A DNA stretch of 64,000 bases from Bisbaumannia salifodinae (lineage in GTDB: Bacteria > Pseudomonadota > Gammaproteobacteria > Pseudomonadales > Halomonadaceae), in NCBI RefSeq assembly GCF_039522585.1, contig NZ_BAAADR010000023.1. One strand, 5' to 3'. How positions within the stretch are numbered: the stretch's first letter is position 1; each line of letters opens with the position of its first letter. Under the pieces are notes generated by a model. It was not told where the DNA came from. It ran no database searches and worked only from the letters and a program-made list of their open reading frames with translations. The position numbers and the translations under genes are program-made. Below are positions 26,623 through 35,630 of this stretch, in pieces.

Positions 26623-27293
26623 GGACGCGGGTCGCCGGCGTCGAGGAGGTAGCCGAGGCCGCGCACGGTGCGCAGCTGGGCGGCGTCACCGATCTTCTTG
26701 CGCAGGCGCGAAATATAGGTCTCCACGGCGCTAGGGGTGATCGCATCGTCCAGGTCGGAGAGGCGGTCGATGATCTGCGCCTTGCTGACCAGGCGCCCCT
26801 GGTTGATCAGCAGGTACTCGAGGACCTCCCGCTCGCGGCGATGCAGCGCCACCGCCTCGCCGTCGACCAGCACGGTGGGGCTGTCCGGGGGCAGCTCCAG
26901 GCCGCCGCACTGCAGGCTGCTCTCGCCGAACTGCTTGGCGCGGCGCACCAGGGCCTTGGCCCGGGCCACCACCTCCACCAGGGAGAAGGGCTTGCCCAGG
27001 TAGTCGTCGGCGCCTTCCTCCAGGCCCAATACCCGCTGATCCAGGTCGTCCCGGGCCGAGATGATCAGCACCGGCGTCTTGTCCTGGCGGGCGCGAAGCC
27101 GGCGCAGCACGTGGATGCCGTCCAGGTTGGGCAGCCCCAGGTCGAGCAGGATCAAATCGAAAGAGAGGTGGCGCAGCCACTGCTCGGCGGCCTGGCCGTC
27201 GTCGCAGGTCTCCACCCGGAAGCCCGCCTCCGTGAGGAAGGTGGCGATGGAGGTGGCCAGGTTGGGGTTGTCTTCGACTACCAGCGCTTTCAC
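26619..27293 (-). CDS. tctD: response regulator of a TctDE-type two-component system
   Basis: A 224-residue OmpR-type response regulator. The receiver has the acidic pair ED at 8-9, phospho-acceptor Asp51 (ILLDLGLP) and the conserved Lys in GKPFSL. The C-terminal winged helix ends with SAVETYISRLRKKIG and RTVRGLGYLL. I take the GTG at 27293 as start, since it gives VKALVVEDNP directly at the receiver. Upstream codons lack homology. It should activate the divergent-side tctCBA operon under inducing conditions. Confidence 0.9.
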   Translation of the reverse strand: MKALVVEDNPNLATSIATFLTEAGFRVETCDDGQAAEQWLRHLSFDLILLDLGLPNLDGIHVLRRLRARQDKTPVLIISARDDLDQRVLGLEEGADDYLGKPFSLVEVVARAKALVRRAKQFGESSLQCGGLELPPDSPTVLVDGEAVALHRREREVLEYLLINQGRLVSKAQIIDRLSDLDDAITPSAVETYISRLRKKIGDAAQLRTVRGLGYLLDAGDPRP

Positions 27294-27414
27294 GTGCCAT
27301 CCCGTCTCATGAGTTGCCGAGGCGGGCAGTATATCGCGATGGGGCGGCTCGGGTCTTACGGCGATGCCGGCCGACAGGAAGCGACGCCCGGGAGGGCGCC
27401 GCCGTGGGAGAGCG

Positions 27415-28227
27415 TTAGTCGGCGTTGGGGAAGAACAGCTGCTGGCCGTCGACGCTGAAGTCGGCGATGGCCCGCTGGCCCTCGTCGGAGAGCAGCCAGG
27501 CGTGCCACTGGCCGGCCAGGTCATGCTTGAGGTGGGGGTGGCGCTCGGCGTCGATCACCACGCTGCCGTACTGGTTGAAGAGACGCTCGTCGCCCTCGAA
27601 GAGCAGGGTCAGGTCCTGGGGGTTGGCGAAGGCCACCCAGGTGGCGCGGTCGCTCATCGCGTAGGCGTCCATGCCGGCGGCGGTGTTGAGGGTCGGGCCC
27701 ATGCCGCTGCCCAGCTCGCGGTACCAGGGGGCGGCGGGGGTGATATCGGCGGCCTCCCAGAGGCGCTGCTCGGCGCGGTGGGTGCCGCTGTCGTCGCCGC
27801 GGGAGGCGAAGGGCGCCTCGGCCTCGGCGATTCGCACCAGGGCATCGAGGATGCTCTCGGCCTCCGCGACCTCGGCGGGGTCGGCACTGGGGCCGATCAG
27901 CACGAAGTCGTTGTACATCACATCGGCGCGCTCGCTGCCGTAGCCCTCGGCGACGAAACGCTCCTCTCCGCTGGTGTCGTGGACCAGCAGGGCGTCCGCG
28001 TCGCCGCGGCGGGCCAGCTCGAAGGCCTGGCCGGTGCCCACGGCGACGACCCGCACCTCGATGCCGGAGGCCTCGGTGAACCGTGGCAGGATGACCTCGA
28101 AGAGCCCCGAGTTCTCGGTGGAGGTGGTGGAGGCCAGGGTGATATGGGGGGGCTCCTCCTGGGCGAACAGGGCGGAGGATAGGCCGAGCAGGCCGAGGCC
28201 GGCGAGTGTCGCTGCGATCTGGTTCAT
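27415..28227 (-). CDS. tupA: tungstate ABC transporter substrate-binding protein
   Basis: A 270-residue periplasmic anion-binding protein with a signal peptide (cleavage after SSALFAQE). The oxyanion loop ITLASTTSTENSGLFEVILP, followed by VVAVGTGQAFELARRGDADALLVHD, is the hallmark of TupA tungstate-binding proteins, as distinct from molybdate ModA. It is the last gene of the minus-strand tupBCA operon. Confidence 0.9.
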   Translation of the reverse strand: MNQIAATLAGLGLLGLSSALFAQEEPPHITLASTTSTENSGLFEVILPRFTEASGIEVRVVAVGTGQAFELARRGDADALLVHDTSGEERFVAEGYGSERADVMYNDFVLIGPSADPAEVAEAESILDALVRIAEAEAPFASRGDDSGTHRAEQRLWEAADITPAAPWYRELGSGMGPTLNTAAGMDAYAMSDRATWVAFANPQDLTLLFEGDERLFNQYGSVVIDAERHPHLKHDLAGQWHAWLLSDEGQRAIADFSVDGQQLFFPNAD

Positions 28228-28253
28228 GGCGCTTCCTTTCGTATGGCTGGGGA

Positions 28254-28994
28254 CTAGGGAGGGGGCGGCGAGACCACCAGTTCGCCGCGGATAAAGGCCC
28301 GGGCCTCCGCCGAGGTCGGTGCCGTGAAGAAACGTTCGGCGGGGGTGTGCTCCAGCAGCCGTCCGCCACACAGGAAGAGGACGTCATCGGCCAGGCGCCG
28401 CGCCTGATGCAGGTCGTGGCTGCTCATGATGATTCGCGTGCCGCGGCGGTGGAACTCCGTGACGGCGGCCTCCACCGCCTGGATGGCGGCGGGGTCCAGC
28501 GCCGAGGTGGGCTCGTCGAGGAAGAGCACCCGAGGCTCCAGCAGCCAGGCCCGGGCCAGGGCCAGGCGCTGTTGTTCGCCGCCGGAGAGCACCCGGGCGG
28601 GACGCCCCTCCAGGGCGGCCAGGCCGAAGCGCTCGAGGGCCTCCCGGGCCAGTGCCTTGCGGCGGTGGCGGGGCGTGTCCTTGACCGCCAGGGCATGGGT
28701 GAGGTTGGCCAGCGCCGAGCGCCGCAGCAGCACCGGCCGCTGGAAGACCATGGCCTGGCGCGGCGCCTCGCCCTCCCAGTGGAGGCGTCCCTGGCTGGGC
28801 ACCAGCAGGCCATGGGCCAGGCGCATCAGCAGGCTCTTGCCGGCGCCGTTGGGGCCCATCACCAGGGTGCGGCGACAGCCGTCCAGGCGCAGGGTCACGG
28901 GGGCCAGCAGGGGCTGGCCGCGGTGCCGAAAGCTTACCTCCTCCAGGACCAGCGGGGGGATGGCCTGGGTCAGGAGTTGATTCAGGGTGGTCAT
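28254..28994 (-). CDS. tupC: tungstate ABC transporter ATP-binding protein
   Basis: A 246-residue ABC ATPase. It has Walker A GPNGAGKSLLMRL, the signature LSGGEQQRLALARA, Walker B VLFLDEPTSALD and the H-loop MSSHDLHQARRLAD. It powers tungstate import through TupB. The start overlaps the tupB stop by 4 bases. I set the start at ATG 28994, since the much longer open frame upstream runs antiparallel to tupB coding sequence in another frame. Confidence 0.9.
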   Translation of the reverse strand: MTTLNQLLTQAIPPLVLEEVSFRHRGQPLLAPVTLRLDGCRRTLVMGPNGAGKSLLMRLAHGLLVPSQGRLHWEGEAPRQAMVFQRPVLLRRSALANLTHALAVKDTPRHRRKALAREALERFGLAALEGRPARVLSGGEQQRLALARAWLLEPRVLFLDEPTSALDPAAIQAVEAAVTEFHRRGTRIIMSSHDLHQARRLADDVLFLCGGRLLEHTPAERFFTAPTSAEARAFIRGELVVSPPPP

Positions 28995-29695
28995 CCCAGC
29001 CGCCTCCGCGCCATCTCGCCCAGCAGGTGGGCGGCGCCGTTGATCAGGGTCACCAGCACCAGCAGCACCAGGCCGAGGCCCAGGGCCAGGGCCAGGTTGC
29101 CCTTGCTGGTCTCCAGCACGATGGCGGTGGTCATCACCCGGGTGACGCCATCGATATTGCCGCCGACGATCATTACCGCCCCCACCTCGGCGCTGGCGCG
29201 GCCGAAACCGGCCAGTACCACGGTGATCAGCCCCAGGCGGGCGTCCCACAGCAGGGTGGGAATGCGCCTCAGCCGCGTCAGCCCCAGGGAGGTCAACTGC
29301 TCGGCATACTCGCCATGCAGCTCCTCGACCTGCTGGCGGGTCAGGGCGGCGATGATCGGCAGGATCAGCACCACCTGGGCGACCACCATGGCGCCGGGCG
29401 TGAACAGCAGGCCGAACTGGCCCAGGGGGCCGGCCCGGGAGAGCAGCAGATAGACCGCCAGGCCCGCCACCACGGGGGGCAGCCCCATCAGCGCATTGAG
29501 CACCACGATCAGCAGGCCGCGGCCAGGGAAGCGCCATAGCGCCAGGGCCGCGCCCAGGGGCAGGCCGATCAGGGCGGCGATCAGCACCGCCGCCAGCGAC
29601 ACCTGCAGCGACAGGGCGACGATCGCCAGCAGGGCCGGGTCCAGGCCGAGGACCAGGTTCAGGGCGGTGATAAAGGCGGAATCGGAGGTGGGCAT
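28991..29695 (-). CDS. tupB: tungstate ABC transporter permease
   Basis: A 234-residue inner-membrane permease with five or six helices and the binding-protein-dependent permease motif EEYAEQ-like loop followed by GFGRASAEVGAVMIVGGNI. TupB-type permeases show exactly this EVGA segment. It is first in the tupBCA operon and divergent from a DNA-binding regulator. Confidence 0.9.
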   Translation of the reverse strand: MPTSDSAFITALNLVLGLDPALLAIVALSLQVSLAAVLIAALIGLPLGAALALWRFPGRGLLIVVLNALMGLPPVVAGLAVYLLLSRAGPLGQFGLLFTPGAMVVAQVVLILPIIAALTRQQVEELHGEYAEQLTSLGLTRLRRIPTLLWDARLGLITVVLAGFGRASAEVGAVMIVGGNIDGVTRVMTTAIVLETSKGNLALALGLGLVLLVLVTLINGAAHLLGEMARRRLG

Positions 29696-29742
29696 CGTGT
29701 CTCCCTGGGTCTTCTCGCATCTTCTGCATTAATTCGCGTTGA

Positions 29743-29777
29743 TGCATCCTATGCTGGAAAATATGCAGGATAATGCA
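29743..29777. promoter_or_regulatory. imperfect palindrome in the tup divergent promoter region
   Basis: TGCATCCTATGC and GCAGGATAATGCA form an imperfect inverted repeat about ten bases apart. It lies 48 bases before tupB on the minus side and is well placed as an operator for the divergent HTH/PBP regulator. No ModE consensus is seen. Confidence 0.5.
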
Positions 29778-29848
29778 GTGAGACGACGAAGCCTGGCGTC
29801 GATACGACGCTCGGTGGCGCCCTGGGAACACGGCCAGAGGACGCCGGC

Positions 29849-29915
29849 GTGGAACCCCAGCCGACCTATCTGGCCACCGCCGAGGCGGCCGTCTGGTATT
29901 AGCTGCGCCTCGAGG
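29849..29915 (+). pseudogene. duplicated decayed 5' fragment of the adjacent regulator gene
   Basis: From GTG 29849 the sequence codes for VEPQPTYLATAEAAVWY, then a stop, then LRLEG. The intact gene 84 bases further on begins MESTATYLTTIEAAAYLRLKE. The DNA matches too, for example the shared ACCTATCTG and GAGGCGGCCG blocks. So the first ~60 bases of the regulator appear twice in tandem, the first copy interrupted by TAG. It lies inside the 5' leader of the intact gene. Confidence 0.7.
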
Positions 29916-29932
29916 GCGAAGGGAGGAACCGG

Positions 29933-30820
29933 ATGGAATCTACAGCGACCTATCTGACCACCATTGAGGCGGCCGCCTACCTGCGGCTGAAGGAGCGCAA
30001 GCTCTACGACCTGGCCGCCCAGGGGGTGATCCCCTGCACCCGGGTCACCGGCAAGCTGCTGTTTCCCCGCCATAGCCTGGACCTGTGGCTGATGCACCAC
30101 CTGGAGGGGGATCGGGCCGATCGTCGCGCTGCGCCTCCGGTGCTGGCGGGCAGCCAGGACCCGCTGCTGGAGTGGGCGGTGCGCGAGAGCGGCTGCGACC
30201 TGGCGCTGCTCTGTCACGGCAGCGGCGACGGGGTACGACGCCTGGCCGAGGGCGATGCGATGCTGGCCGGGGTGCATCTGCTCGACCCCGAAAGCGGCGC
30301 CTACAATGATCCGGCGCGCCTGGGGCTGGGCGCCATGGGCGATCTGGTGGCGCTGCGCTGGGGGCGTCGCCGCCAGGGGCTCTTGATCGCCCCGGGCAAT
30401 CCGCTCGCTATCCGCGGCCTGGCGGACCTGACCCGGCCGGGGGTGGTGGTGGCCCGGCGTCAGCCGGACGCCGGGGCCGAACGGCTGCTGCGCTACCTGC
30501 TGGCGCGCCAGGGTGTCGAGGCCGAGGCGCTATGCTTCGCGCATCATCTGGCCCTGAGCGAGGACGATCTGGCCCTGGCGGTGCGCCAGGGAGAGGCGAA
30601 CGTGGGTCTGGGGGTGGCGGCGGCGGCGCGCCGCCAGGGCGTCGATTTCCTGCCCCTGCACTGGGAGCCCTTCGATCTGCTGATGCGCCGCCGGGACTAT
30701 TTCGAGGCACCGATCCAGCGCCTGCTGGCCTTTACCCGGGAGCCGCGCTTCGCCGAGCGGGCGGCGGCTCTGGGCGGCTATGACCTGAGCGAGCAGGGGC
30801 GGGTGGTCTACAACGCCTGA
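29933..30820 (+). CDS. HTH/periplasmic-binding-like transcriptional regulator of tup
   Basis: A 295-residue protein with an N-terminal excisionase-like helix-turn-helix (residues 6-58, TYLTTIEAAAYLRLKERKLYDLAAQGVIPCTRVTGKLLFPR). A C-terminal PBP-like domain (PF12727-type) of the molybdate/tungstate-binding protein fold follows. That domain contains LAGVHLLDPESGAYN and RQGEANVGLGVAAAARRQGVDFLPL. Such regulators read the intracellular oxyanion directly. Being divergent from tupBCA, it is the likely tungstate-responsive regulator. Its start region is duplicated upstream. Confidence 0.82.
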   Translation: MESTATYLTTIEAAAYLRLKERKLYDLAAQGVIPCTRVTGKLLFPRHSLDLWLMHHLEGDRADRRAAPPVLAGSQDPLLEWAVRESGCDLALLCHGSGDGVRRLAEGDAMLAGVHLLDPESGAYNDPARLGLGAMGDLVALRWGRRRQGLLIAPGNPLAIRGLADLTRPGVVVARRQPDAGAERLLRYLLARQGVEAEALCFAHHLALSEDDLALAVRQGEANVGLGVAAAARRQGVDFLPLHWEPFDLLMRRRDYFEAPIQRLLAFTREPRFAERAAALGGYDLSEQGRVVYNA

Positions 30821-30916
30821 ACCGGAGGCGCCGCGGTTTTCGCCCCGGCCCACCTCGCGCCGGCCCCGGGAGTCCTGCTCGCCGAGGGGGGGGGCTCCGA
30901 TGCCAAGGACGCGCTT

Positions 30917-32338
30917 TTAGGCATCGTCGGAGGGGGCGCCGGGGGCAATGTTGTGATTGAGCCGAAATCGGTTGCTCGGATCGAAGCGAGTCTTGAGCGC
31001 GACCAGGCGATCATGGTTCTGCCGGTAGTTGGCGGCTACCCGGTCGGTGTCGTCCGCGGACATGAAGTTCACATAGCCACCCGCCTGGGAGTGGGGGCGC
31101 AGCGCCTGGTAGTAGGCCCGTCCCCAGGCGATATTGGCCTCGCTGTCGCGGGCATCCGGCCAGCTTGGCCCGAGGGCCGTGGCGAAGGTCGCCTCCCGGT
31201 AGGCGAACGCCGTGGCCTCCGGGGCGACGCGCCGGCAGGCCCCGTCGATGGGGAACAGCAGGGTAGCGGTCTGTGGGCAGGGGATGCGGGCCCCGAAGTC
31301 GAGGTGCACGGCGATCGCCGCGTCGCTCAGTTCCCGGCTGAAACAGCCCTTCCAGTAATGATGCAGCCCGGCGGGTAGCAGCTCGTCGAACAGGGTGTTG
31401 ATCACCGGGTAGGGCATGCGCTGGACGAACTGCCCCAGCACGGGGCCGAGGCGGCCGAGCCGCTCGCGTATCGCGTCGTCCTCGCCCGCGGGTCCGCTCC
31501 AACAGGTCAGCACCACGACCACCGGCCGGCCGTGCCAGGCCTCGGGGACGAAGGGCAGCGGTGGCGCCAGGGTGATGCCGAGGATCGCCCCCAGCGCCTC
31601 GGGCGCCTCGGTGATCAGCTCCCGGTAGGCCTGGAGGACCCCGGCCTCGAGCGGATAGAAGGTCGGGCCGCCGAGGATATTGGCCACCTCGTGCAGGCGG
31701 TACTCGAAGGAGGTGACCACGCCGAAATTGCCGCCACCGCCGCGGATGGCCCAGAACAGCTCCTCGTGGTGGCCTTCGCTGCAGCTCAGGAAGTGGCCCT
31801 CGGCGGTGACCAGATCCGCCGAGACCAGGTTATCGCAGGTCAGCCCGCAGCGCCGCGCCAGATATCCCAGGCCGCCGCCCAGCGTCAGCCCGGCGATGCC
31901 GGTGGTGGAGACGATGCCGCCGGTGGTCGCCAGGCCGAAGGCGGCGGTGGCATGGTTGAAGTCGGCCCAGGTGCAGCCGCCCTCGGCCCGCACGCGGCGT
32001 TGCTCGGGGTCGACCCGGATGCCGCGCATGCGCTCGAGGGAGAGGACCAGGCCGTCGTCGCAGGTCCCGAAGCCGGGCACGCTGTGTCCGCCGCCGCGCA
32101 CGGCCAGGGGAAGGTCGTGCTCGCCGGCGAAGGTCACGCCGGCCATCACGTCGGCGACATCCGCGGCCTGGACGATCAGCGCGGGGCGGCGATCGTGCTG
32201 GGCGTTGTAGACTCGGCGTGCCGCGTCGTAACCCTCGTCACCCGGTCGCATCAGGACGCCGTGCAGGCGCTGTTCCAGGTCGTGAATGTCCTTCGCGTTC
32301 GGGGCGCCATGCCCTGTCTCGATATCGGCAACTTTCAT
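30917..32338 (-). CDS. FAD-binding oxidoreductase, berberine-bridge-enzyme type
   Basis: A 473-residue flavoprotein of the FAD_binding_4/BBE family. The N-terminal p-cresol methylhydroxylase-like FAD domain has LPLAVRGGGHSVPGFG and TGGIVSTTGIAGLTLGGGLGYL. The His in GGGHS and the Cys in GLTCDNL occupy the positions that link FAD through two covalent bonds in bicovalent flavoproteins. The C-terminal BBE segment has IAWGRAYYQALRPHSQAGGYVNF. Such enzymes oxidise sugars, alcohols or secondary metabolites, and the substrate here is unknown. It is divergent from an AfsR-like regulator, which may control it. Confidence 0.85.
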   Translation of the reverse strand: MKVADIETGHGAPNAKDIHDLEQRLHGVLMRPGDEGYDAARRVYNAQHDRRPALIVQAADVADVMAGVTFAGEHDLPLAVRGGGHSVPGFGTCDDGLVLSLERMRGIRVDPEQRRVRAEGGCTWADFNHATAAFGLATTGGIVSTTGIAGLTLGGGLGYLARRCGLTCDNLVSADLVTAEGHFLSCSEGHHEELFWAIRGGGGNFGVVTSFEYRLHEVANILGGPTFYPLEAGVLQAYRELITEAPEALGAILGITLAPPLPFVPEAWHGRPVVVVLTCWSGPAGEDDAIRERLGRLGPVLGQFVQRMPYPVINTLFDELLPAGLHHYWKGCFSRELSDAAIAVHLDFGARIPCPQTATLLFPIDGACRRVAPEATAFAYREATFATALGPSWPDARDSEANIAWGRAYYQALRPHSQAGGYVNFMSADDTDRVAANYRQNHDRLVALKTRFDPSNRFRLNHNIAPGAPSDDA

Positions 32339-32514
32339 CTCGCACCTCCCGGCCTGGGGGTATCGAGCCGGCTTGCAACGGCTTCCCCCTGGGGCTTTGC
32401 CTCAGGCATAGCAGGGTGAGCGTCCCGCAAGCGTGACGACGGCGTGACGGGCGAGGGAATGAAATCGGGCAGCGATCCGCATCCGGGGATAGGCTGGAGG
32501 CAGGAGGACTACCC

Positions 32515-34551
32515 ATGACTCGACTGCATGCCTCGCTGCTGGGCCCGTTCGCCTGCCATACGCAGGTCGGGCAGGCGCTCGTCTTCCCGACCCGCAAGGT
32601 CGAGGCCCTGCTGGCCTACCTGGTGGCGAGCCCGTCCCGGCGGGAGACGCGGGACCGGCTCGCTGGCCTGCTGTGGGACGACATGGCGGAGTCACGGGCC
32701 CGGGCCAACCTGCGCCAGGCGCTGTCCCGGCTGCGGCATGCGTTGCCGCCGGCGGTGCGCGACGGCCTGATCATCGGCGCCCGGGAGGTGGTCGTGGAGC
32801 CGCAGGCGTTCGAGGTCGATCTGGAGACGTTCGAGCGGCGGGTGGCCGATGGCACCCCGGAGACCCTGGAACGGGCGCTCGCCCAGTATCGTGGCCCCTT
32901 CCTGGAGGGCATGGCCGACTGCGGCGACGCCTACGAGGCGTGGCTGCTGGCCCAACGCTGTCGCCTGGAGGAGCAGCGGCAGCAACTGATGCGCCGCTTG
33001 CTCGACCACTATGTCATCACCGGCGCCATCGACCCGGGGATCCAGCTCGCCCTGCGGTTGCTGGCGGATGACCCCTTGGATGAAGGGGTGCTGCGCGTGC
33101 TGATGCGCCTCTACCTCTACCAGGACCGGATCGGGGCGGCGCTCGCGCAGTATCGACGCTTCGGCGAACGGCTCGCCGATGAACTCGGCGCCACCCCCGC
33201 CCCGCAGACCGAACGATTACGGCAGGAGCTGCTGGCGCTGCTGCCGGGCGATGCAACCGACCTGGCGTGGGAAAGCGACGACCTGCCCGAGCGTCCCGAG
33301 GTGATCGCGGCCGCCGCCGCGGCACGCCGGTGGCGCCGCGGCGAGCCCTCCGGGCTGCCGGCGCTGGCCGTCCTGGCCCTGGAGCCGGCCGAGGAGGGGT
33401 TGCGTCACCTGGGTGAGGGCCTGGCCGAAGATATCGCCACCGAGCTGGGTCGCTTTCGTGAGCTCGAGGTGATCGCCCCGGCCAGCGCCCTGGCCTATCG
33501 CCATAGCGGGGCCAGCCGGGAACGGATCGGTCGCGAACTCGGCGTCGATTATCTCCTCGACGGGCGGCTGCGCGGCTTCGGAGAGGGGCTGCGGCTCACC
33601 GCCCGCCTGCTGGCGACCGAAGGGGGGCGCCAGGTCTGGGCGGAGCGCTACGACTGCCGGCGCGACGAGCTCTTCGCGGTACAGGACGAGATCGTTGCGC
33701 AACTCGTCGGTCGCCTGGTCGGGCGGATCGAGGATGACCGCCTGACCCGGACCCGGCGGATCCCGCCCCGGGACTGGCAGGCCTATGACCTCTGGCTGCG
33801 CGGCTGGCATGCCCTGCGCCACCCGGACCTGCCGGCGATCCAGGAGGCGCGGCGCTGCTTCCGGCAGGCACTGGCCCGGGACCCGCGGTTCGCCCGGGCC
33901 TACGTCGGGCTGGCCCTGGCGCACTTGGATGAATGGGCCTGCTACGCCTGGCAGCACTGGGTATTCCTCCAGGACGAGGCCCTGGCGCTCGGCCGCCAGG
34001 CGGTCGCCCTGGACGAGCACGATCATCGTGCCCACTGCATGCTGGGCCTGGCCGAGCTCTACGCACGGCGCTACGAGGCCGCCGACCGGGAGCTGACGCT
34101 GGCCCTCGCCCTCAATCCCAACGATGCCGACGTGCTCGCCCATGCCTCCTTCGCCCTGGCCTTGATCGGCGACCCCGAACGCGGGGTGGAGGCGGCGCGC
34201 AAGGCGCTGCGCCTGGCCCCCTACCGGCCGGAGTGGTACGCCGGCATGGCCGGGATCGCCTTCTTCAGCGCTCGGCGCTATGGCGAGGCCATCGACACCC
34301 TGGCCTCGGCGCCCCAGGCCTTCTGCAATACGCCGGCCTTCCTCGCCGCGGCCCATGCCCATCTCGGCCAGCTCGAGCAGGGCCGCCACCACCGCGATAC
34401 CGTTTATCGGCACTACCGTTATCAACTGGCCCGCGGCACCTTCCCCGCCCATATCGGCTGCCTGGAATGGCTGGCCGCGCTCGATCCCTACCGGCGCGAC
34501 GCCGATGCCGAGCACTATCTGGAGGGGCTGCGTCGGGCGGGGTTCGACTAG
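32515..34551 (+). CDS. BTAD/AfsR-type transcriptional regulator with TolB-like and TPR domains
   Basis: A 678-residue protein. Residues 1-95 form an OmpR-like winged helix (LLGPFACHTQ, RKVEALLAYLVA, RANLRQALSRLRHALP). Residues ~95-245 form a bacterial transcriptional activation domain (YRGPFLEGM, PLDEGVLRVLMRLYLYQDRIGAALAQYRRFGERLADELG). Next is an adenylate-cyclase-regulator-like segment (LAVLALEPAEEGLRHLGEGLAEDIATELGR) and a TPR array to the end. AfsR/SARP-type regulators are best known from actinomycetes. In this window two occur, which is notable. It is divergent from the berberine-type oxidoreductase and upstream of a methyltransferase gene. Confidence 0.82.
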   Translation: MTRLHASLLGPFACHTQVGQALVFPTRKVEALLAYLVASPSRRETRDRLAGLLWDDMAESRARANLRQALSRLRHALPPAVRDGLIIGAREVVVEPQAFEVDLETFERRVADGTPETLERALAQYRGPFLEGMADCGDAYEAWLLAQRCRLEEQRQQLMRRLLDHYVITGAIDPGIQLALRLLADDPLDEGVLRVLMRLYLYQDRIGAALAQYRRFGERLADELGATPAPQTERLRQELLALLPGDATDLAWESDDLPERPEVIAAAAAARRWRRGEPSGLPALAVLALEPAEEGLRHLGEGLAEDIATELGRFRELEVIAPASALAYRHSGASRERIGRELGVDYLLDGRLRGFGEGLRLTARLLATEGGRQVWAERYDCRRDELFAVQDEIVAQLVGRLVGRIEDDRLTRTRRIPPRDWQAYDLWLRGWHALRHPDLPAIQEARRCFRQALARDPRFARAYVGLALAHLDEWACYAWQHWVFLQDEALALGRQAVALDEHDHRAHCMLGLAELYARRYEAADRELTLALALNPNDADVLAHASFALALIGDPERGVEAARKALRLAPYRPEWYAGMAGIAFFSARRYGEAIDTLASAPQAFCNTPAFLAAAHAHLGQLEQGRHHRDTVYRHYRYQLARGTFPAHIGCLEWLAALDPYRRDADAEHYLEGLRRAGFD

Positions 34552-34708
34552 GCCGGCCCGTCGAGCCGTCAGGGCCTGGGCCGCGCAATAAGTCCCTGAC
34601 TGCTAGAACTGATAGGGAGGCGGCGAGACGAGGGAAAGGCGATGTCCCGCCGCCGACCGGCGGCGCCTCGGCGTCGTGTCACCCATGGCTCCCATGCGGA
34701 GGTGTGCC

Positions 34709-35581
34709 ATGAACCAGACCCCACCAGCGGCCAGCGAGTACGTCGAGTTCTGGAACGACACCCTGGCCGAGAAGTTCGATCGCTTCCAGAATATCCTGAT
34801 GAACGGCCTGAGCTACCATAGCCGGGTGCCCCTCGACCACCTCTCCCTCGCACCGGGCAGCCGGATCCTCGACGTCGGCTGCGGCTGGGGCGATACCGCC
34901 ATCGCGTTGGCACGCCGGACCGGCCCCCGGGGCGAGGTACTGGGCCTGGACTGCGTCGAGCAGTTCCTCGAGGATGCCCGACGACGCGCCGCGGCGGAGG
35001 GCATCGACAACGTCACCTTCGTGGCTGCCGACGTGGAGCGCTACCCCTTCGAACCGGAATACGACCTCTGCTTCTCGCGCTTCGGCATGATGTTCTTCGA
35101 GCATCCGGTGGCGGCCATGCGCAATGTCCACAAGGCCCTCAAGCCGGGCGGCGAGCTGATGTTTATCGTCTGGCGCGATATCGCCGACAACCCCTGGCTG
35201 GGCCTGCCCAAGCAGGTGGTGCTGGATTTCCTGCCGCCCCCCGGTGAGGACGCCCGCACCTGTGGCCCGGGGCCCTTCTCCATGGCCAATCCCGAGGTGG
35301 TCACCCAGCAGCTGGAGATCGCCGGCTTCGAGGCGATCGCCTTCGAGCGCAACGACGGGCCGGTGGAAGTGGGCGACTCGGTGGAGAACGCCATGCGCTT
35401 CCAGCTCGCCCTGGGGCCGGCCGGTGAGGTGTTCCGCGAGGCGGGGGAGGAGGCCGAGCGCCAGCGCCCCGAGATCGAGGAGGCGCTGCGCCAGGCCCTG
35501 GCCCCCTATGAGCAGGACGGCAGGATCGTTATGGGCTCCAGTTCCTGGACGATTACCGCCCGCAAGCCGGGAGGCGCCTGA
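34709..35581 (+). CDS. class I SAM-dependent methyltransferase
   Basis: A 290-residue methyltransferase. SAM-binding motif I is ILDVGCGWGDTAIALA (residues ~53-68), followed by VLGLDCVEQFLEDARRRA. Motif IV (YDLCFSRFGMMFFEHPVAAMRNVHKALKPGGELMFIVWRD) resembles the UbiE/SmtA group. The methyl acceptor is unknown. ATG 34709 is preceded by GGAGG. A tandem copy with several lesions lies at 37327-38198, so this is the working copy of a duplicated pair, with a conserved upstream leader. Confidence 0.85.
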   Translation: MNQTPPAASEYVEFWNDTLAEKFDRFQNILMNGLSYHSRVPLDHLSLAPGSRILDVGCGWGDTAIALARRTGPRGEVLGLDCVEQFLEDARRRAAAEGIDNVTFVAADVERYPFEPEYDLCFSRFGMMFFEHPVAAMRNVHKALKPGGELMFIVWRDIADNPWLGLPKQVVLDFLPPPGEDARTCGPGPFSMANPEVVTQQLEIAGFEAIAFERNDGPVEVGDSVENAMRFQLALGPAGEVFREAGEEAERQRPEIEEALRQALAPYEQDGRIVMGSSSWTITARKPGGA

Positions 35582-35630
35582 GCCACGCGACCGGCCCGGC
35601 CATCCGTCCCCCGGCTTGAGGAGCTCGACG

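Noticed and set aside
29739..29957. 72-codon open frame upstream of the tup regulator
   Set aside because: It spans the operator-like palindrome and the duplicated gene start in a different frame and resembles no protein.
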